DNA from: Desulfosediminicola flagellatus
GTDB lineage: Bacteria > Desulfobacterota > Desulfobulbia > Desulfobulbales > Desulfocapsaceae
Direction: 5' to 3'
Assembly: GCF_005116655.2 (NCBI RefSeq)
Contig: NZ_CP050698.1
Location: 2,944,501 to 3,008,500, forward strand
Length of the DNA: 64,000 nucleotides
Part shown: piece after piece, positions 17,500-27,013 of the stretch
How the letters are laid out: each line of letters opens with the position of its first letter
How positions within the stretch are numbered: the stretch's first letter is position 1
Notes under the pieces: model-generated
What the model was told of the DNA's origin: nothing
Database searches by the model: none
Seen by the model: the letters and a program-made list of their open reading frames with translations, nothing else
Position numbers and translations under genes: made by a program

Positions 17500-18362
17500 A
17501 GGCGCTTAAATCGTTTCTTCTCTTTATAGCACTCGCTACAGCAAGCGTTATGTGCGTTAAAACACTCTACGATATGCGTAAAGAATCAACCGTGCTTTCA
17601 ATCCCTTCAATCTCGCAACTCCCTATCGCTGCCACAGAAGCACTGAGTCTTGAGTTTAAGTCCCTCACAGCTGACTATATAATGTTACATGTCCTGACTT
17701 TTATGGGTGAAAAAGTTATTCAGGAAGCAAAGACCACCGATACAGAATGGCAGGTTATTCACAAGGCACTTAAAACAGTTATAGACCTTGACCCGCGCGC
17801 AACTGACCCATTTATTCTCGCAACCACTACCCTCCCCTGGGAGGCTGGAATGGTAGAAGAAACCAACACATTGCTCTTAAAAGTAGCGGAGTTCAGGCCT
17901 GACGATTACAGACCGTACTTCTTCCTTTGGTATAACTACTTCCATTTCTTAAAAGACACTAATAAAGCATCAATATATCTTCAGAAATCTGCTGCAATTA
18001 AAGGTTCACCAACGTACCTCAAACCTCTTGCGGCTAGAATGCATCTGTACTCAGGCCAGCTTGAAGCATCTCTCGCCTACACGCATAGTGTTATAGAAAC
18101 CACCACCGACGAATCAATGCGAAAATACATGATGAAACGGTTAGATGGGTTAAGAGCGATTTACGAGATTGAAACTGCCGTAAGAAAATTTAAAGAAAAA
18201 TTTGGCTCTCTACCACAATACCCTCAGGACCTTGTGGCAAGTGGCGTTATGAAAAAGCTTCCAAGAGATCCTTATGGTGGAAAATTCTTTATTAGCAAAG
18301 ATGGACGAGTGTATACCACTTCCAAACTTGTGAATGTCAAAAAAGAAGAAACTAAAGAATAG
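17496..18362 (+). CDS. TPR-like exported or membrane-anchored protein of the ABC operon
   Basis: The product is 288 residues. An N-terminal hydrophobic anchor (FLLFIALATASVMCVKTLYD, about residues 6-25) is followed by helical repeats of TPR type. The C-terminal segment (RKFKEKFGSLPQYPQDLVAS, then KLPRDPYGGKFF) resembles the last part of GspG-type pseudopilins and related periplasmic proteins. It is the third gene of an overlapping operon with the ABC exporter, so it probably works with it in the envelope, possibly in the role of Myxococcus PilG. That parallel is based on position, not on visible homology. Confidence 0.55.
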   Translation: MKALKSFLLFIALATASVMCVKTLYDMRKESTVLSIPSISQLPIAATEALSLEFKSLTADYIMLHVLTFMGEKVIQEAKTTDTEWQVIHKALKTVIDLDPRATDPFILATTTLPWEAGMVEETNTLLLKVAEFRPDDYRPYFFLWYNYFHFLKDTNKASIYLQKSAAIKGSPTYLKPLAARMHLYSGQLEASLAYTHSVIETTTDESMRKYMMKRLDGLRAIYEIETAVRKFKEKFGSLPQYPQDLVASGVMKKLPRDPYGGKFFISKDGRVYTTSKLVNVKKEETKE

Positions 18363-19365
18363 AGGCAGATAATGTAAGACACATCAATTCATGCCCCTTT
18401 TCCACAACAAATTCATTCTAATTGATTTTTTTCTCATCTGTTTCATAATATTCAGGCTAGCCCGAATATTTCATTAAAAATCGCCATGCTTGTCATTAAT
18501 GCTTCAAGATATCATTATAATAGTATCATTTTGAGTCTCAGACTTTTTGGTAACACTTTCTACCCGTGAAGAGTGAATGGTATTCCCCCCTTCGGGTGCG
18601 GTTGCTGATCTCATACACCTCAATATCAAAACCTTGCTGTAAATTTTTACAGCTCGCCCTTGGGGCCTCGATTATGAAATCAGCAACCACGTGAGACATT
18701 CGGACTAGGTAGCGCCAGTCCTTCCTGCTGAATTTGACAGGTAATGTCTTTTAAGCATACAATATCTAAATAACAGAACAAAAAACCATGGTATAACCTG
18801 TTTACATGAATCATAGAATCACACTTGCACATCAAAATACTCACTATTCTGTATCTTGTTAAACTACTTGTGAGTTCTACGCTCCACCGAATCAGATGTA
18901 AATTCGTTTAATCAACTCAGGAATGCTGATTCACTTTGAAACTTAAAGAATGTCAAGAGATTATTTTCGAGGCATACATTGGTAACCAACCTTTAGCAGC
19001 CCCGTATTCAATAGTCAAAAAACTACTAAGGATCTCAAAGTAAAAAGATAACTTACTCATATTAAATGAATAATGAACCAACCCGTCGGTTATGAACACG
19101 ATAAATTTGAGCTCTTTCATATTACCTCGCGCAAAGACGTAAGATTTCTGTCCAAAATTCGACCTTAAATGAACCGGACTTAGTATACGGGTAAATACCC
19201 ATAAACAAAGGCGAAATCATCCACTCATCTTAATTATATCCATTTACATGAAATCAAAAATGTCTTTTCATAACAGTCACCTTTTTTTCTTTGCAGCAGT
19301 TCAAGCATAAATAAGGGGTATATGGACATCACAACGAAAACATTAAATAAGCTTTGATCATTGAG
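18363..19365. other. One kilobase of non-coding DNA before the glycan cluster
   Basis: No frame longer than a few tens of codons looks real here. The notable content is the paired region at 18600-18688. The rest is AT-rich and probably includes the promoter of the glycosyltransferase cluster. Confidence 0.5.
18600..18688. ncRNA. Candidate structured RNA or degenerate element with nested inverted repeats
   Basis: GGTTGCTGATCTCAT (18600-18614) pairs with ATGAAATCAGCAACC (18674-18688) over 15 bases with one mismatch. The enclosed part has its own perfect hairpin GCTGTAAA-TT-TTTACAGC (18636-18653). A closing stem with an inner arm is typical of a folded RNA, but a small mobile element remnant would look similar. 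No known riboswitch class was recognised. Confidence 0.3.
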
Positions 19366-20103
19366 ATGCCGAAAAAAGTTTCAATAATTACTGTCACAAA
19401 AAACAATGCGAATGGATTAAATCGGACTTTGCGTAGTATTCAAACTCAATCTTGTGAGGATTTTGAATGTATTGTTGTGGATGGAAACTCAATTGACAAT
19501 ACAGAATTAGTCTTAAATGAATATAAAAACATTATTGATATAATAGAAAAAGACGAAAATACTGGCATTTACTCTGCTATGAACCAAGGTATAAAGTCGT
19601 CCTCTGGAGAATGGCTTGTATTTTTAAATGCTGGAGATTCGTTTAGTGACCATAACGTTCTATGTAATGTCAAACCAGGTTCTAATACTGATATATATCA
19701 TGGTCGGGTTGAGAATCGAGTTGGAAGAGAGCTAAATCCCAGAGATACTCGCGGACCGATTTGGTCCGAAATGCCATTTTGCCACCAAGCAGCTTTTTTT
19801 AAGAGATCATTATTTAAAAATAGGCAATTTGACACTACCTATAAAATTTCAGCAGATCATGAGTTTATATTGTGGGCAAACAATAAAGGATATCAGTTTG
19901 AATATACAGCTGAGCTAATTGCGAAAATTCAACATGGTGGAGTCTCTGAATTAAATATTGTAAGGCGTGTTTTAGAAACATACAGAGCTGCAAGATTTTA
20001 CTTTTCAGATGCTGATGTTCATATTTTTTTCAGACGTAAGTTGTTGTGGGCAATCAAAAAACAAATTAAAAATTTACTTAATTCAAATTGCGATGAGCAT
20101 TAG
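19366..20103 (+). CDS. GT2-family glycosyltransferase (WcaA-like)
   Basis: This is a GT-A fold enzyme of about 245 residues beginning MPKKVSIITVTKNNANGLNR. The ATG at 19366 is preferred to a TTG four codons earlier because the family starts at the first beta-strand. The nucleotide-sugar pocket is CIVVDGNSIDNT, and FLNAGDSF replaces the usual DxD. It resembles colanic-acid type enzymes such as WcaA/WcaE. The gene is visibly richer in A and T than its neighbours and stands alone between two large gaps, so it may have been acquired separately. Donor and acceptor unknown. Confidence 0.8.
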   Translation: MPKKVSIITVTKNNANGLNRTLRSIQTQSCEDFECIVVDGNSIDNTELVLNEYKNIIDIIEKDENTGIYSAMNQGIKSSSGEWLVFLNAGDSFSDHNVLCNVKPGSNTDIYHGRVENRVGRELNPRDTRGPIWSEMPFCHQAAFFKRSLFKNRQFDTTYKISADHEFILWANNKGYQFEYTAELIAKIQHGGVSELNIVRRVLETYRAARFYFSDADVHIFFRRKLLWAIKKQIKNLLNSNCDEH

Positions 20104-20557
20104 CTCAAGTGTGTCCGTCATCGGTCCAGTTATATGTTTTAAGAAAATCAGCATCTGGCCCCTGAAAATAACTTCCAGTACTGCACCTTGCTGTTAATAC
20201 CGTTCTTTAAATTCACAACCTACTTCAGCACAGTCAATAGTCGCATACACCTACGTTTTTACAAGGGAAATATACTGAAACACCTTTTTTCTTCAACATC
20301 ATTGTTACCAAACAACATGTGTGCCAGGAGTGAACTGCTCGGTATAGCCATTGTATTCATGAAATGAAATATGCAGGATATCTAGGGTTTTGTGATTATT
20401 ATTTATTTTGTACTGGAGACTTAAGTAGCTGTGCTTTATTACTTGTACGTATTGCCCAAAAAAAACTGCCGATGTCAACTAGCTTGATGTATTATTAATA
20501 GCAATCACATACATTATAAAATCATAAATATGGCTTCTAGCTGAAGGTATCAAAAAC
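20104..20557. other. Gap with possible coding remnant
   Basis: About 450 bases are without an intact gene. Stop-ridden segments on the minus strand give short readable stretches such as FQGPDADFLKTYNW, but I recognise no family. It may be the scar of a lost gene or insertion. Confidence 0.3.
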
Positions 20558-21589
20558 TTGGCTTTCAATAACTCCATACTACCAAGTCCTCTTATATCAA
20601 TTGTCATTCCTGTATATCAGGGTGAGGTCTTTATTTCTGAAACCTTAAACTCTCTTATCAATCAGACATATGAGAATATCGAAATAGTGGTTGTCGATGA
20701 TTGCTCAACAGATAATTCGTGTCTCATAGTGAACACATTTCAAACCAAAGATAAGAGAGTAAAACTTGAACGCCTTCAAAATAATAGCGGAGTCCACCAC
20801 GCACGAATTCATGGCGTAAAAAAAGCACATGGTGATTTTTTAGGTTTTGTTGACGCTGACGATTGGTTACATCCTCAGGCAATTGAAAAAATGATTTCAG
20901 CACTTATGAGCATAAATGGAGACATCGTTATCTGCGGTGTTCAATTTTGTTCCGAAGATTCTATACCAGGTAAATTTAAGGTCCGGTTTCAAAAAGATGA
21001 TATTATCGAGAAAAGTATATTGTCGAAATTCTCAAACCTCCGGTTTGGGACAGGATCACTTTGTAACAAGTTGTATCGCCGACAAATAATTGAACCCTAC
21101 ATAACAAACGATTTCAGCGAAGACGTTGTAATCAATGAGGATTACCTTGTAAATTTCGGTGCTTTCAAGACCGCAAGCCGGATTTGCTTATTAAAAGATA
21201 TGCTCTATTTTTATCGTCAGCATAATAAGAGTGCCACGGCTTCCGAAGATAGAGCTGCAGCCTTTGCTTATATGATACGATCCTATGTCATATGCTTAGA
21301 GCAATACACAGATAATGACCAACCCCTGAAAGCTATGGTCGACACACTTTACTCAAAGCAACTGAGTTTTGACACCTATCGTATCAATAACGTAAGCACA
21401 CTGGACTATTTTTCTGATCACATAAGTGAATCTCTCAAACGCTTGGCGAATATTCACCCAACTGCAATTTATTCGCTCTGCCATATATTTGATCAAGAAC
21501 CTAATAAAAAGGCCTCGAACTCGCAAATGATCACTTCGCTTTTAAGAAATACTTATAGATACTACAAACGATTGCTATCACTTACATAG
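20558..21589 (+). CDS. GT2-family glycosyltransferase
   Basis: This encodes 343 residues from a TTG start at 20558. The N-terminal GT-A domain is classic: ISIVIPVYQGEVFISETLNS, VVVDDCSTDNS and GFVDADDW carrying the DxD metal site near residue 109. The C-terminal part (SLCNKLYRRQIIEPYI, then EDVVINEDYLVNFGAF) is that of polysaccharide and lipooligosaccharide transferases. It probably adds one sugar to the surface glycan built by this cluster. A start at TTG is unusual but no better codon lies nearby. Specificity cannot be inferred. Confidence 0.87.
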   Translation: MAFNNSILPSPLISIVIPVYQGEVFISETLNSLINQTYENIEIVVVDDCSTDNSCLIVNTFQTKDKRVKLERLQNNSGVHHARIHGVKKAHGDFLGFVDADDWLHPQAIEKMISALMSINGDIVICGVQFCSEDSIPGKFKVRFQKDDIIEKSILSKFSNLRFGTGSLCNKLYRRQIIEPYITNDFSEDVVINEDYLVNFGAFKTASRICLLKDMLYFYRQHNKSATASEDRAAAFAYMIRSYVICLEQYTDNDQPLKAMVDTLYSKQLSFDTYRINNVSTLDYFSDHISESLKRLANIHPTAIYSLCHIFDQEPNKKASNSQMITSLLRNTYRYYKRLLSLT

Positions 21590-21649
21590 TCTGTTCAATA
21601 TGAATTCATCCTTCATGAATTTCAAGTTATCTCTGACCCGATTAACATA

Positions 21650-22843
21650 ATGAACGTGTATAAAAACAGATCATCTCACTCAGCGTCAGGAAGGAAACTG
21701 CTTATTTACTCAAGCAATCTCCTTCCATACTCTGAGACATTTATCAAACAGCAGATCTTATCATTACACGGTTGGAATCCTGTACTGATCGGCGAGAGAT
21801 ATGCCCCTGACGGCCTTTCACTTAAGGACCTCAATCATGAAGTAATGCTTGCAGACCATACCCCTTACTGGCGCGAACTTGTATTTAGAATATTTAGAAA
21901 AATTCGCTTCCCGGACCCATTCGTTATGAGACGCATGAGACTTTTATATGCCAATGTTATTCACGCCCACTTCGGAACATCCGCTGTAGACTTCTGGCCT
22001 TATGCAGAACGCCTTGGATTGCCTTTTTTTGTGACTCTTCACGGATTTGATATAACCATCCACAAAAATTGGTGGGAGTCTGGCCATGGCGGAAGAAGAA
22101 GAGTAACCTATCCCCAACAATTACTGAACCTGGCAGGCCAACCAACTGTAATGTTTATTGCTGTATCCGAGGCCATTAAATTACGTGCTCAGGATTTCGG
22201 TATCCCTGAGAATAAAATTAAAACTCATTATATCGGCGTTGATACAGAACAATTTACTCCAGGAGATTTACCAATACCTAAACGGAAAAAGAGAATTCTC
22301 TTTATCGGGCGCCTCGTCGAAAAAAAGGGAATATCCTTACTCATAGAATCAATCTATCAACTTAATCAATCATTCTCAGATGTAGAACTCATAATCGTGG
22401 GAGATGGTGAACTCAAGACCGAACTCCAAAATCAGGTTGAACACCTGAAGATTAATAACATCACATTCAAGGGTGCGTTATCTCCTGCCATGATAAAAAA
22501 CGAATTGAACCAGGCACGAGTCCTTTGTCTCCCGAGTATTACCGCAAAAAATGGTGATTCTGAGGGATTTGGAATGGTTCTTCTAGAAGCACAGGCAAGT
22601 GGCGTCCCTGTGGTGTCTTCTGCAAGGGGTGGGTCTGAAGAAGGAATTGTTCAGGGTATCACAGGCTTTAAATTTCAGGAGGGTAATGTTGGCGAAATGT
22701 CATTGGCACTGCAGACAATTCTATCTGATGACAAAATTGCGCATCACATGTCTCTTGCAGCAAGATCCTTTGTGCAAAAAAAATTCTGCCTTCAAAAATG
22801 TACCCATTATCTTGACAGTAGATATTTAAAACAGATGACGTAA
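21650..22843 (+). CDS. GT4-family glycosyltransferase
   Basis: This 397-residue GT-B enzyme has an N-terminal acceptor domain with YSSNLLPYSETFIKQQIL and AHFGTSAVDFWPYA. The C-terminal donor domain has RILFIGRLVEKKGI, IVGDGELKTEL and the E-x7-E motif EGFGMVLLEAQASGVPVV near residue 305. These are retaining transferases that use nucleotide sugars at the inner membrane. It is followed eight bases later by another transferase, so they are likely co-transcribed. Confidence 0.9.
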   Translation: MNVYKNRSSHSASGRKLLIYSSNLLPYSETFIKQQILSLHGWNPVLIGERYAPDGLSLKDLNHEVMLADHTPYWRELVFRIFRKIRFPDPFVMRRMRLLYANVIHAHFGTSAVDFWPYAERLGLPFFVTLHGFDITIHKNWWESGHGGRRRVTYPQQLLNLAGQPTVMFIAVSEAIKLRAQDFGIPENKIKTHYIGVDTEQFTPGDLPIPKRKKRILFIGRLVEKKGISLLIESIYQLNQSFSDVELIIVGDGELKTELQNQVEHLKINNITFKGALSPAMIKNELNQARVLCLPSITAKNGDSEGFGMVLLEAQASGVPVVSSARGGSEEGIVQGITGFKFQEGNVGEMSLALQTILSDDKIAHHMSLAARSFVQKKFCLQKCTHYLDSRYLKQMT

Positions 22844-22850
22844 TCAAACA

Positions 22851-23855
22851 ATGCCAAACCCATTACTCAGTGTAATTATTCCAACCTATGGCCGTCCGAG
22901 TTATCTCAACAGGGCAGTAGATAGTGCACTTTGCGATATGGCATCATATGACGTTGAAGTACTAGTTATTCCTAATGGTCCTGACGATTCCTGGCGTGGA
23001 CCTCTTGAGAAATACAGAGATATACCAAGTATCCACGTTTATCCTATTTCGATAGCACATGCTAATGTTGCAAGAAATATTGGTCTTAAACAAGCAACAG
23101 GAACCTATATTCGTTTTCTCGATGATGACGACTATCTCATAGCTGGAAACGCTGATAAGCAAATTCAACTTCTCGAACAAACTGGCGCAGAAATATGTTC
23201 TGGTCTCATCGAAAATGTTGACTCTGACCTGTCTTCCCTTGGTATACTCTCTTTCCCAGAAACACAGGATTTTGTATCAGCAGTACTCACCTTAAGCGGA
23301 TTCAGGTTACCAGTTGGAAACCTGTTCAGGCGTGAGACATTAATAACGACCGGAGCAAAATGGCGCGAAGACCTGCCTAGAGCACAGGACCTGATGTGGA
23401 TGATTGATCTTGCCAAACAAAGGGAGTGGAAATGGGTTCATTTCCCAAAACCGGTAGGAGTTTGGTTTCAACACGAAGGAGACCGTCTTTCAACCGTTAA
23501 ACCAAGAAACGACAAACCTATACAAATAATTAACGCCCTTTTTGATCTGTATGAAAAGCTGGATAAAAATCAGCGTCTAACGACTGAGCGTTTAGAGACA
23601 TTATCCAGCCTTCTATGGAACTACATCCATTGGCGCTTCCCCTATGACATGATATACTGGACCAAAGTAGCTCATCGAACCCTGAGAATCGCACCTGACA
23701 GTCGACCGGATCATGCCATTTTTGAAAATGCCTGGCTCAAACATGCAAACCCGTTACTCGCAGAACTCATCCTGGCATTCCCGAGGAAGGTTTCGACTTT
23801 ACTGCGTGAGACTAAACGTAACCTGACCGGTTGGGATTACAGACGACGCCTCTGA
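22851..23855 (+). CDS. GT2-family glycosyltransferase
   Basis: The protein has 334 residues. Its GT-A core is LLSVIIPTYGRPSYLNRAVD, then ARNIGLKQATGTYIRFLDDDDYL, where DDDD is the metal-binding motif (about residue 94). The C-terminal region with PVGNLFRRETL and LPRAQDLMWMIDLA matches the acceptor part of this family. The gene starts seven bases after the preceding transferase and belongs to the same run. The sugar is unknown. Confidence 0.87.
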   Translation: MPNPLLSVIIPTYGRPSYLNRAVDSALCDMASYDVEVLVIPNGPDDSWRGPLEKYRDIPSIHVYPISIAHANVARNIGLKQATGTYIRFLDDDDYLIAGNADKQIQLLEQTGAEICSGLIENVDSDLSSLGILSFPETQDFVSAVLTLSGFRLPVGNLFRRETLITTGAKWREDLPRAQDLMWMIDLAKQREWKWVHFPKPVGVWFQHEGDRLSTVKPRNDKPIQIINALFDLYEKLDKNQRLTTERLETLSSLLWNYIHWRFPYDMIYWTKVAHRTLRIAPDSRPDHAIFENAWLKHANPLLAELILAFPRKVSTLLRETKRNLTGWDYRRRL

Positions 23856-23930
23856 CCACTATTGGGTTAATTCCCATCTATTACTTGTCTAACGCACTTT
23901 TTTTACCAGCAAATCAGGACTAACACGAAT

Positions 23931-24863
23931 ATGAGCATCAATAACAAACGTATCTATACCGTTATAGTTACATATAACAGGAAGGAACTCTTGAACCGGT
24001 GCATCAAGGCAATCCTGAATCAAAGCCGTCCACCGGATCAAATACTGATTGTCGATAACGCATCCACCGACGGGACAAACGAAATGCTCCAATCTGAAGG
24101 CTGGTCTTCCAGCGACAAAATAGAACTTCTGAGATTATCCGATAACCTCGGAGGTGCAGGTGGATTTAGTCGAGGCATCCAATACGCTATCGACTCAGGC
24201 GCCGATTTTATTTGGATCATGGATGACGATGCCATACCCGCTAATGATGCTCTTCAAAACTTGCTTGAACATGCTTCTGATGATAGCCATCTTTATGGCT
24301 CTTTGGCTGTTGATGGTCATGCCTTGTCATGGAGACTGACCCATCTTGATGATCAACAAAAAGAAAAGAAAGAACTCCATTATACTTCAGATGTTCCTGT
24401 CGTTGCAGAGGTTCAGTTTCTACCTTTTCTTGGTATGATGATAAGCAAAAAACTCGTTGAACATATTGGTCTTCCGGATGAAGAATATTTTCTCGCTGCG
24501 GATGATGTTGAATTTTGCCTGAGAACCCAAAAAGCTGGTTTTAAAGTCTTTGTCGTAGGATCGAGCAAGTTGCACCACCCAGCAGCAGAAATGTACGATT
24601 TAAATCTGCTGGTAAAGAAACTCTCGTGCCTCAAACTTTCTCCATGGAAGCGATACTATGATGTCAGAAACAGATTACTTCTCTCCAAAAAACATTTTGG
24701 CATCGGATTCTATTTAAAAACAATACCTGGGTCTATTGTGCGCTATATCGGGTCACTGATATATGAAAAAAATAGAGGACTTCAAACAAAGGCATTTTTT
24801 GCTGGTATGCTAGATGGTCTGCTTGGTAAAAAGGGGCGTCGACATACCTTATGGGGATTATAG
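23931..24863 (+). CDS. GlfT-like galactofuranosyl- or rhamnosyltransferase (GT2)
   Basis: This encodes 310 residues. The motifs YTVIVTYNRKELLNRCI, ILIVDNASTDGT, NLGGAGGFSRGI and FIWIMDDDAIP are those of the GT2 branch that includes GlfT1 and related transferases. The GG-x-GGF block is characteristic. It lies directly upstream of UDP-galactopyranose mutase, and a paralogue lies directly downstream of that gene. Transfer of galactofuranose is therefore the leading guess. It also resembles rhamnosyltransferases, which share the block. Confidence 0.78.
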   Translation: MSINNKRIYTVIVTYNRKELLNRCIKAILNQSRPPDQILIVDNASTDGTNEMLQSEGWSSSDKIELLRLSDNLGGAGGFSRGIQYAIDSGADFIWIMDDDAIPANDALQNLLEHASDDSHLYGSLAVDGHALSWRLTHLDDQQKEKKELHYTSDVPVVAEVQFLPFLGMMISKKLVEHIGLPDEEYFLAADDVEFCLRTQKAGFKVFVVGSSKLHHPAAEMYDLNLLVKKLSCLKLSPWKRYYDVRNRLLLSKKHFGIGFYLKTIPGSIVRYIGSLIYEKNRGLQTKAFFAGMLDGLLGKKGRRHTLWGL

Positions 24864-24933
24864 GTTATATTGTTACAGACTCCACGTATATACCACACAC
24901 TTTCAATTTGCCTGACCAGAGGATTATCAAACA

Positions 24934-26091
24934 ATGACAATGAAAACAGCATATCCCTCATTCCTCGTTGTTGGTGCAGGATTTTTTGGTTCGACTATAG
25001 CAGAGCGGTTAGCTACTACCTGTAACGTTAAGGTTTCAGTGGTAGAACGTCGTAATCATATAGGTGGAAACTGTTATTCAGAATATGATTCAGATACCGG
25101 TATCGAGTACCATGCATATGGTACCCATATTTTTCATACCTCCAATACAAAAGTCTGGGAATATATTTCACAGTTCACAGATTTCAACAGCTATTTTCAC
25201 CAAGTACTGACAACCTATAAAGACAAGGTCTACCAGATGCCTATAAATCTGGAAACCATCAACTCTTTTTACAATCTCAACCTTAAGCCATTTGAAGTAG
25301 ACGATTATTTATCTTCTGAAATTGCAAAGGATAACATCACAAATCCGACCAATTTTGAAGAGAAGGCAATATCCCTTATTGGCAGACCTCTTTATGAGGC
25401 ATTTATAAAAGGGTATACTATCAAACAATGGCAAAAACACCCTCAAGATCTGCCTGCTTCTATTCTCAAACGTCTACCATTCAGGAAAAATTACAACGAA
25501 AGTTACTTCCATGACAAATGGCAGGGAGTTCCTGAGCAAGGGTACACTGCAATTTTTGAAAAGATGTTGGAGAACCCCAAAATCCATCTACTGCTGAATA
25601 CTGATTTCTTCGATATCCGTGATAAAATAGCAGAGGAATCTATCATAATTTACAGTGGTCCCATTGATCGTTTCTTCGACTACAAATTTGGAAAACTTGA
25701 ATGGAGAACACTTAAATTTGAAAAAGAAGCAATCAACGTCGAAGACTATCAGGGTACCTCTGTAATGAACTACGCTGAGGCAAATATCCCCTTCACGAGA
25801 ATTCATGAACCACGACACCTTCATCCAGAGCGTGACTATACAAAAGATAAAACTCTAATCATTCGTGAGTACTCCGAAATGGATGATGGCACCGAACCCT
25901 ATTATCCAATTAATGATTCAAAAAACCAGGCTTTACTCATGAAATATCATCATGAAACGAAAAAATACCCAAACGTCTTTTTTAGTGGCAGGCTGGGAGA
26001 ATATAAATATCTCGATATGCATCAGACAATAGCAAATGCCCTCGAGTTGTTCGAAACCAAACTACGTCCTCTTATTGAAAACAAAAGGTGA
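24934..26091 (+). CDS. glf: UDP-galactopyranose mutase
   Basis: This 385-residue flavoprotein is the usual length for bacterial Glf. The FAD-binding motif is VVGAGFFGSTIAERL (residues 12-26), followed by VVERRNHIGGNCYSEYD and YGTHIFHT. The C-terminal FAD site includes FSGRLGEYKYLDM. Glf converts UDP-galactopyranose into UDP-galactofuranose in the cytoplasm. The two GlfT-like genes on either side are the expected users of this product. The surface glycan of this organism therefore probably contains galactofuranose. Confidence 0.96.
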   Translation: MTMKTAYPSFLVVGAGFFGSTIAERLATTCNVKVSVVERRNHIGGNCYSEYDSDTGIEYHAYGTHIFHTSNTKVWEYISQFTDFNSYFHQVLTTYKDKVYQMPINLETINSFYNLNLKPFEVDDYLSSEIAKDNITNPTNFEEKAISLIGRPLYEAFIKGYTIKQWQKHPQDLPASILKRLPFRKNYNESYFHDKWQGVPEQGYTAIFEKMLENPKIHLLLNTDFFDIRDKIAEESIIIYSGPIDRFFDYKFGKLEWRTLKFEKEAINVEDYQGTSVMNYAEANIPFTRIHEPRHLHPERDYTKDKTLIIREYSEMDDGTEPYYPINDSKNQALLMKYHHETKKYPNVFFSGRLGEYKYLDMHQTIANALELFETKLRPLIENKR

Positions 26092-26100
26092 TATCAAACT

Positions 26101-27006
26101 GTGACGAACATGAAGACATTTGCAATAGTAGTTACATATAACAGAGAGATACTATTGCGGCGGTGCATTGAAGCCATTCAACAACAAACGTATCAACCCC
26201 ACGCTATCATAATCATTGACAACGCATCAACGGATAACACCCCAATATACCTCAACGATATCAGTGATAATAATAGCAACATCACCACTATTACCCTAAA
26301 AAAGAATGTCGGTGGCTCCGGAGGATTTCACGCAGGCATTAAGTATGCTTCAAGTATTGATGATGCTTTGCCAAATACGGATGCACTTGAAAAATTCGTT
26401 GATAATGCAATAAATCCCGAGAACATCTATGGTAGTGTGGCCATTGATGAGACAGATGGAAGCACCAAAATTTGCTGGCCTTTTTCATTAATAGATGCCA
26501 GGTCCGGTTACCATAAAGAGATACAAGAGCACTGGCAAATATCCTCATTAGCAGAAGTGAATTGCCTACCCTTTCTCGGATTTTATATTCATACATCACT
26601 TACGAGAAAACTTGGTCTCCCTGAAAAAGACTTTTTTCTCAGTGGTGATGATATGGAATACTGTATACGTGCCCGAAAAGCTGGGTCGTCCATTATTGTA
26701 GTCCCAAACAGTATAATCAGACACCCTCTTCCCAGCCGTATACAAATCAGACTGTTTTTTACAAACATCCCCCTACTGGTTCTCTCAGACTGGAAGAGGT
26801 ATTATGACACGCGTAACAGAATATTACTTGCTAAAAAGCACTTTGGTCCTAAACTCTGGACACACACACTTCCTGGGACATTTCTCCGATTATGTTTTTG
26901 CCTGATAATACAGAAAAACCGCGTTAAACAATTACAGGCATTCGCTAAGGGAATTACTGATGGGCTCTTAGGGCGAAGCGGAATTCGCTGGCCGCCTGGA
27001 GGATGA
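26101..27006 (+). CDS. GlfT-like galactofuranosyl- or rhamnosyltransferase (GT2), second copy
   Basis: This encodes 301 residues from GTG 26101, placed about nine bases after AAGGTGA. An ATG three codons later is possible. It shares with the gene at 23931 the motifs VVTYNREILLRRCIEAIQQQ, IIDNASTDNT, NVGGSGGFHAGI, LPFLGF and the C-terminal LSDWKRYYDTRNRILLAKKH. The usual MDDD motif is absent: the corresponding region reads DDALPNTDALE, and the acidic SGDDMEYC block is intact. This variation could change donor binding. It follows glf by nine bases. Confidence 0.78.
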   Translation: MTNMKTFAIVVTYNREILLRRCIEAIQQQTYQPHAIIIIDNASTDNTPIYLNDISDNNSNITTITLKKNVGGSGGFHAGIKYASSIDDALPNTDALEKFVDNAINPENIYGSVAIDETDGSTKICWPFSLIDARSGYHKEIQEHWQISSLAEVNCLPFLGFYIHTSLTRKLGLPEKDFFLSGDDMEYCIRARKAGSSIIVVPNSIIRHPLPSRIQIRLFFTNIPLLVLSDWKRYYDTRNRILLAKKHFGPKLWTHTLPGTFLRLCFCLIIQKNRVKQLQAFAKGITDGLLGRSGIRWPPGG

Positions 27007-27013
27007 CATAGTA

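Noticed and set aside
18541..18760. c-di-GMP (GEMM) riboswitch in the gene-free region
   Set aside because: A GGTAGC-like piece (AGGTAGCG) and paired arms are present, but the conserved GEMM core is not, and there is no gene within normal riboswitch distance.
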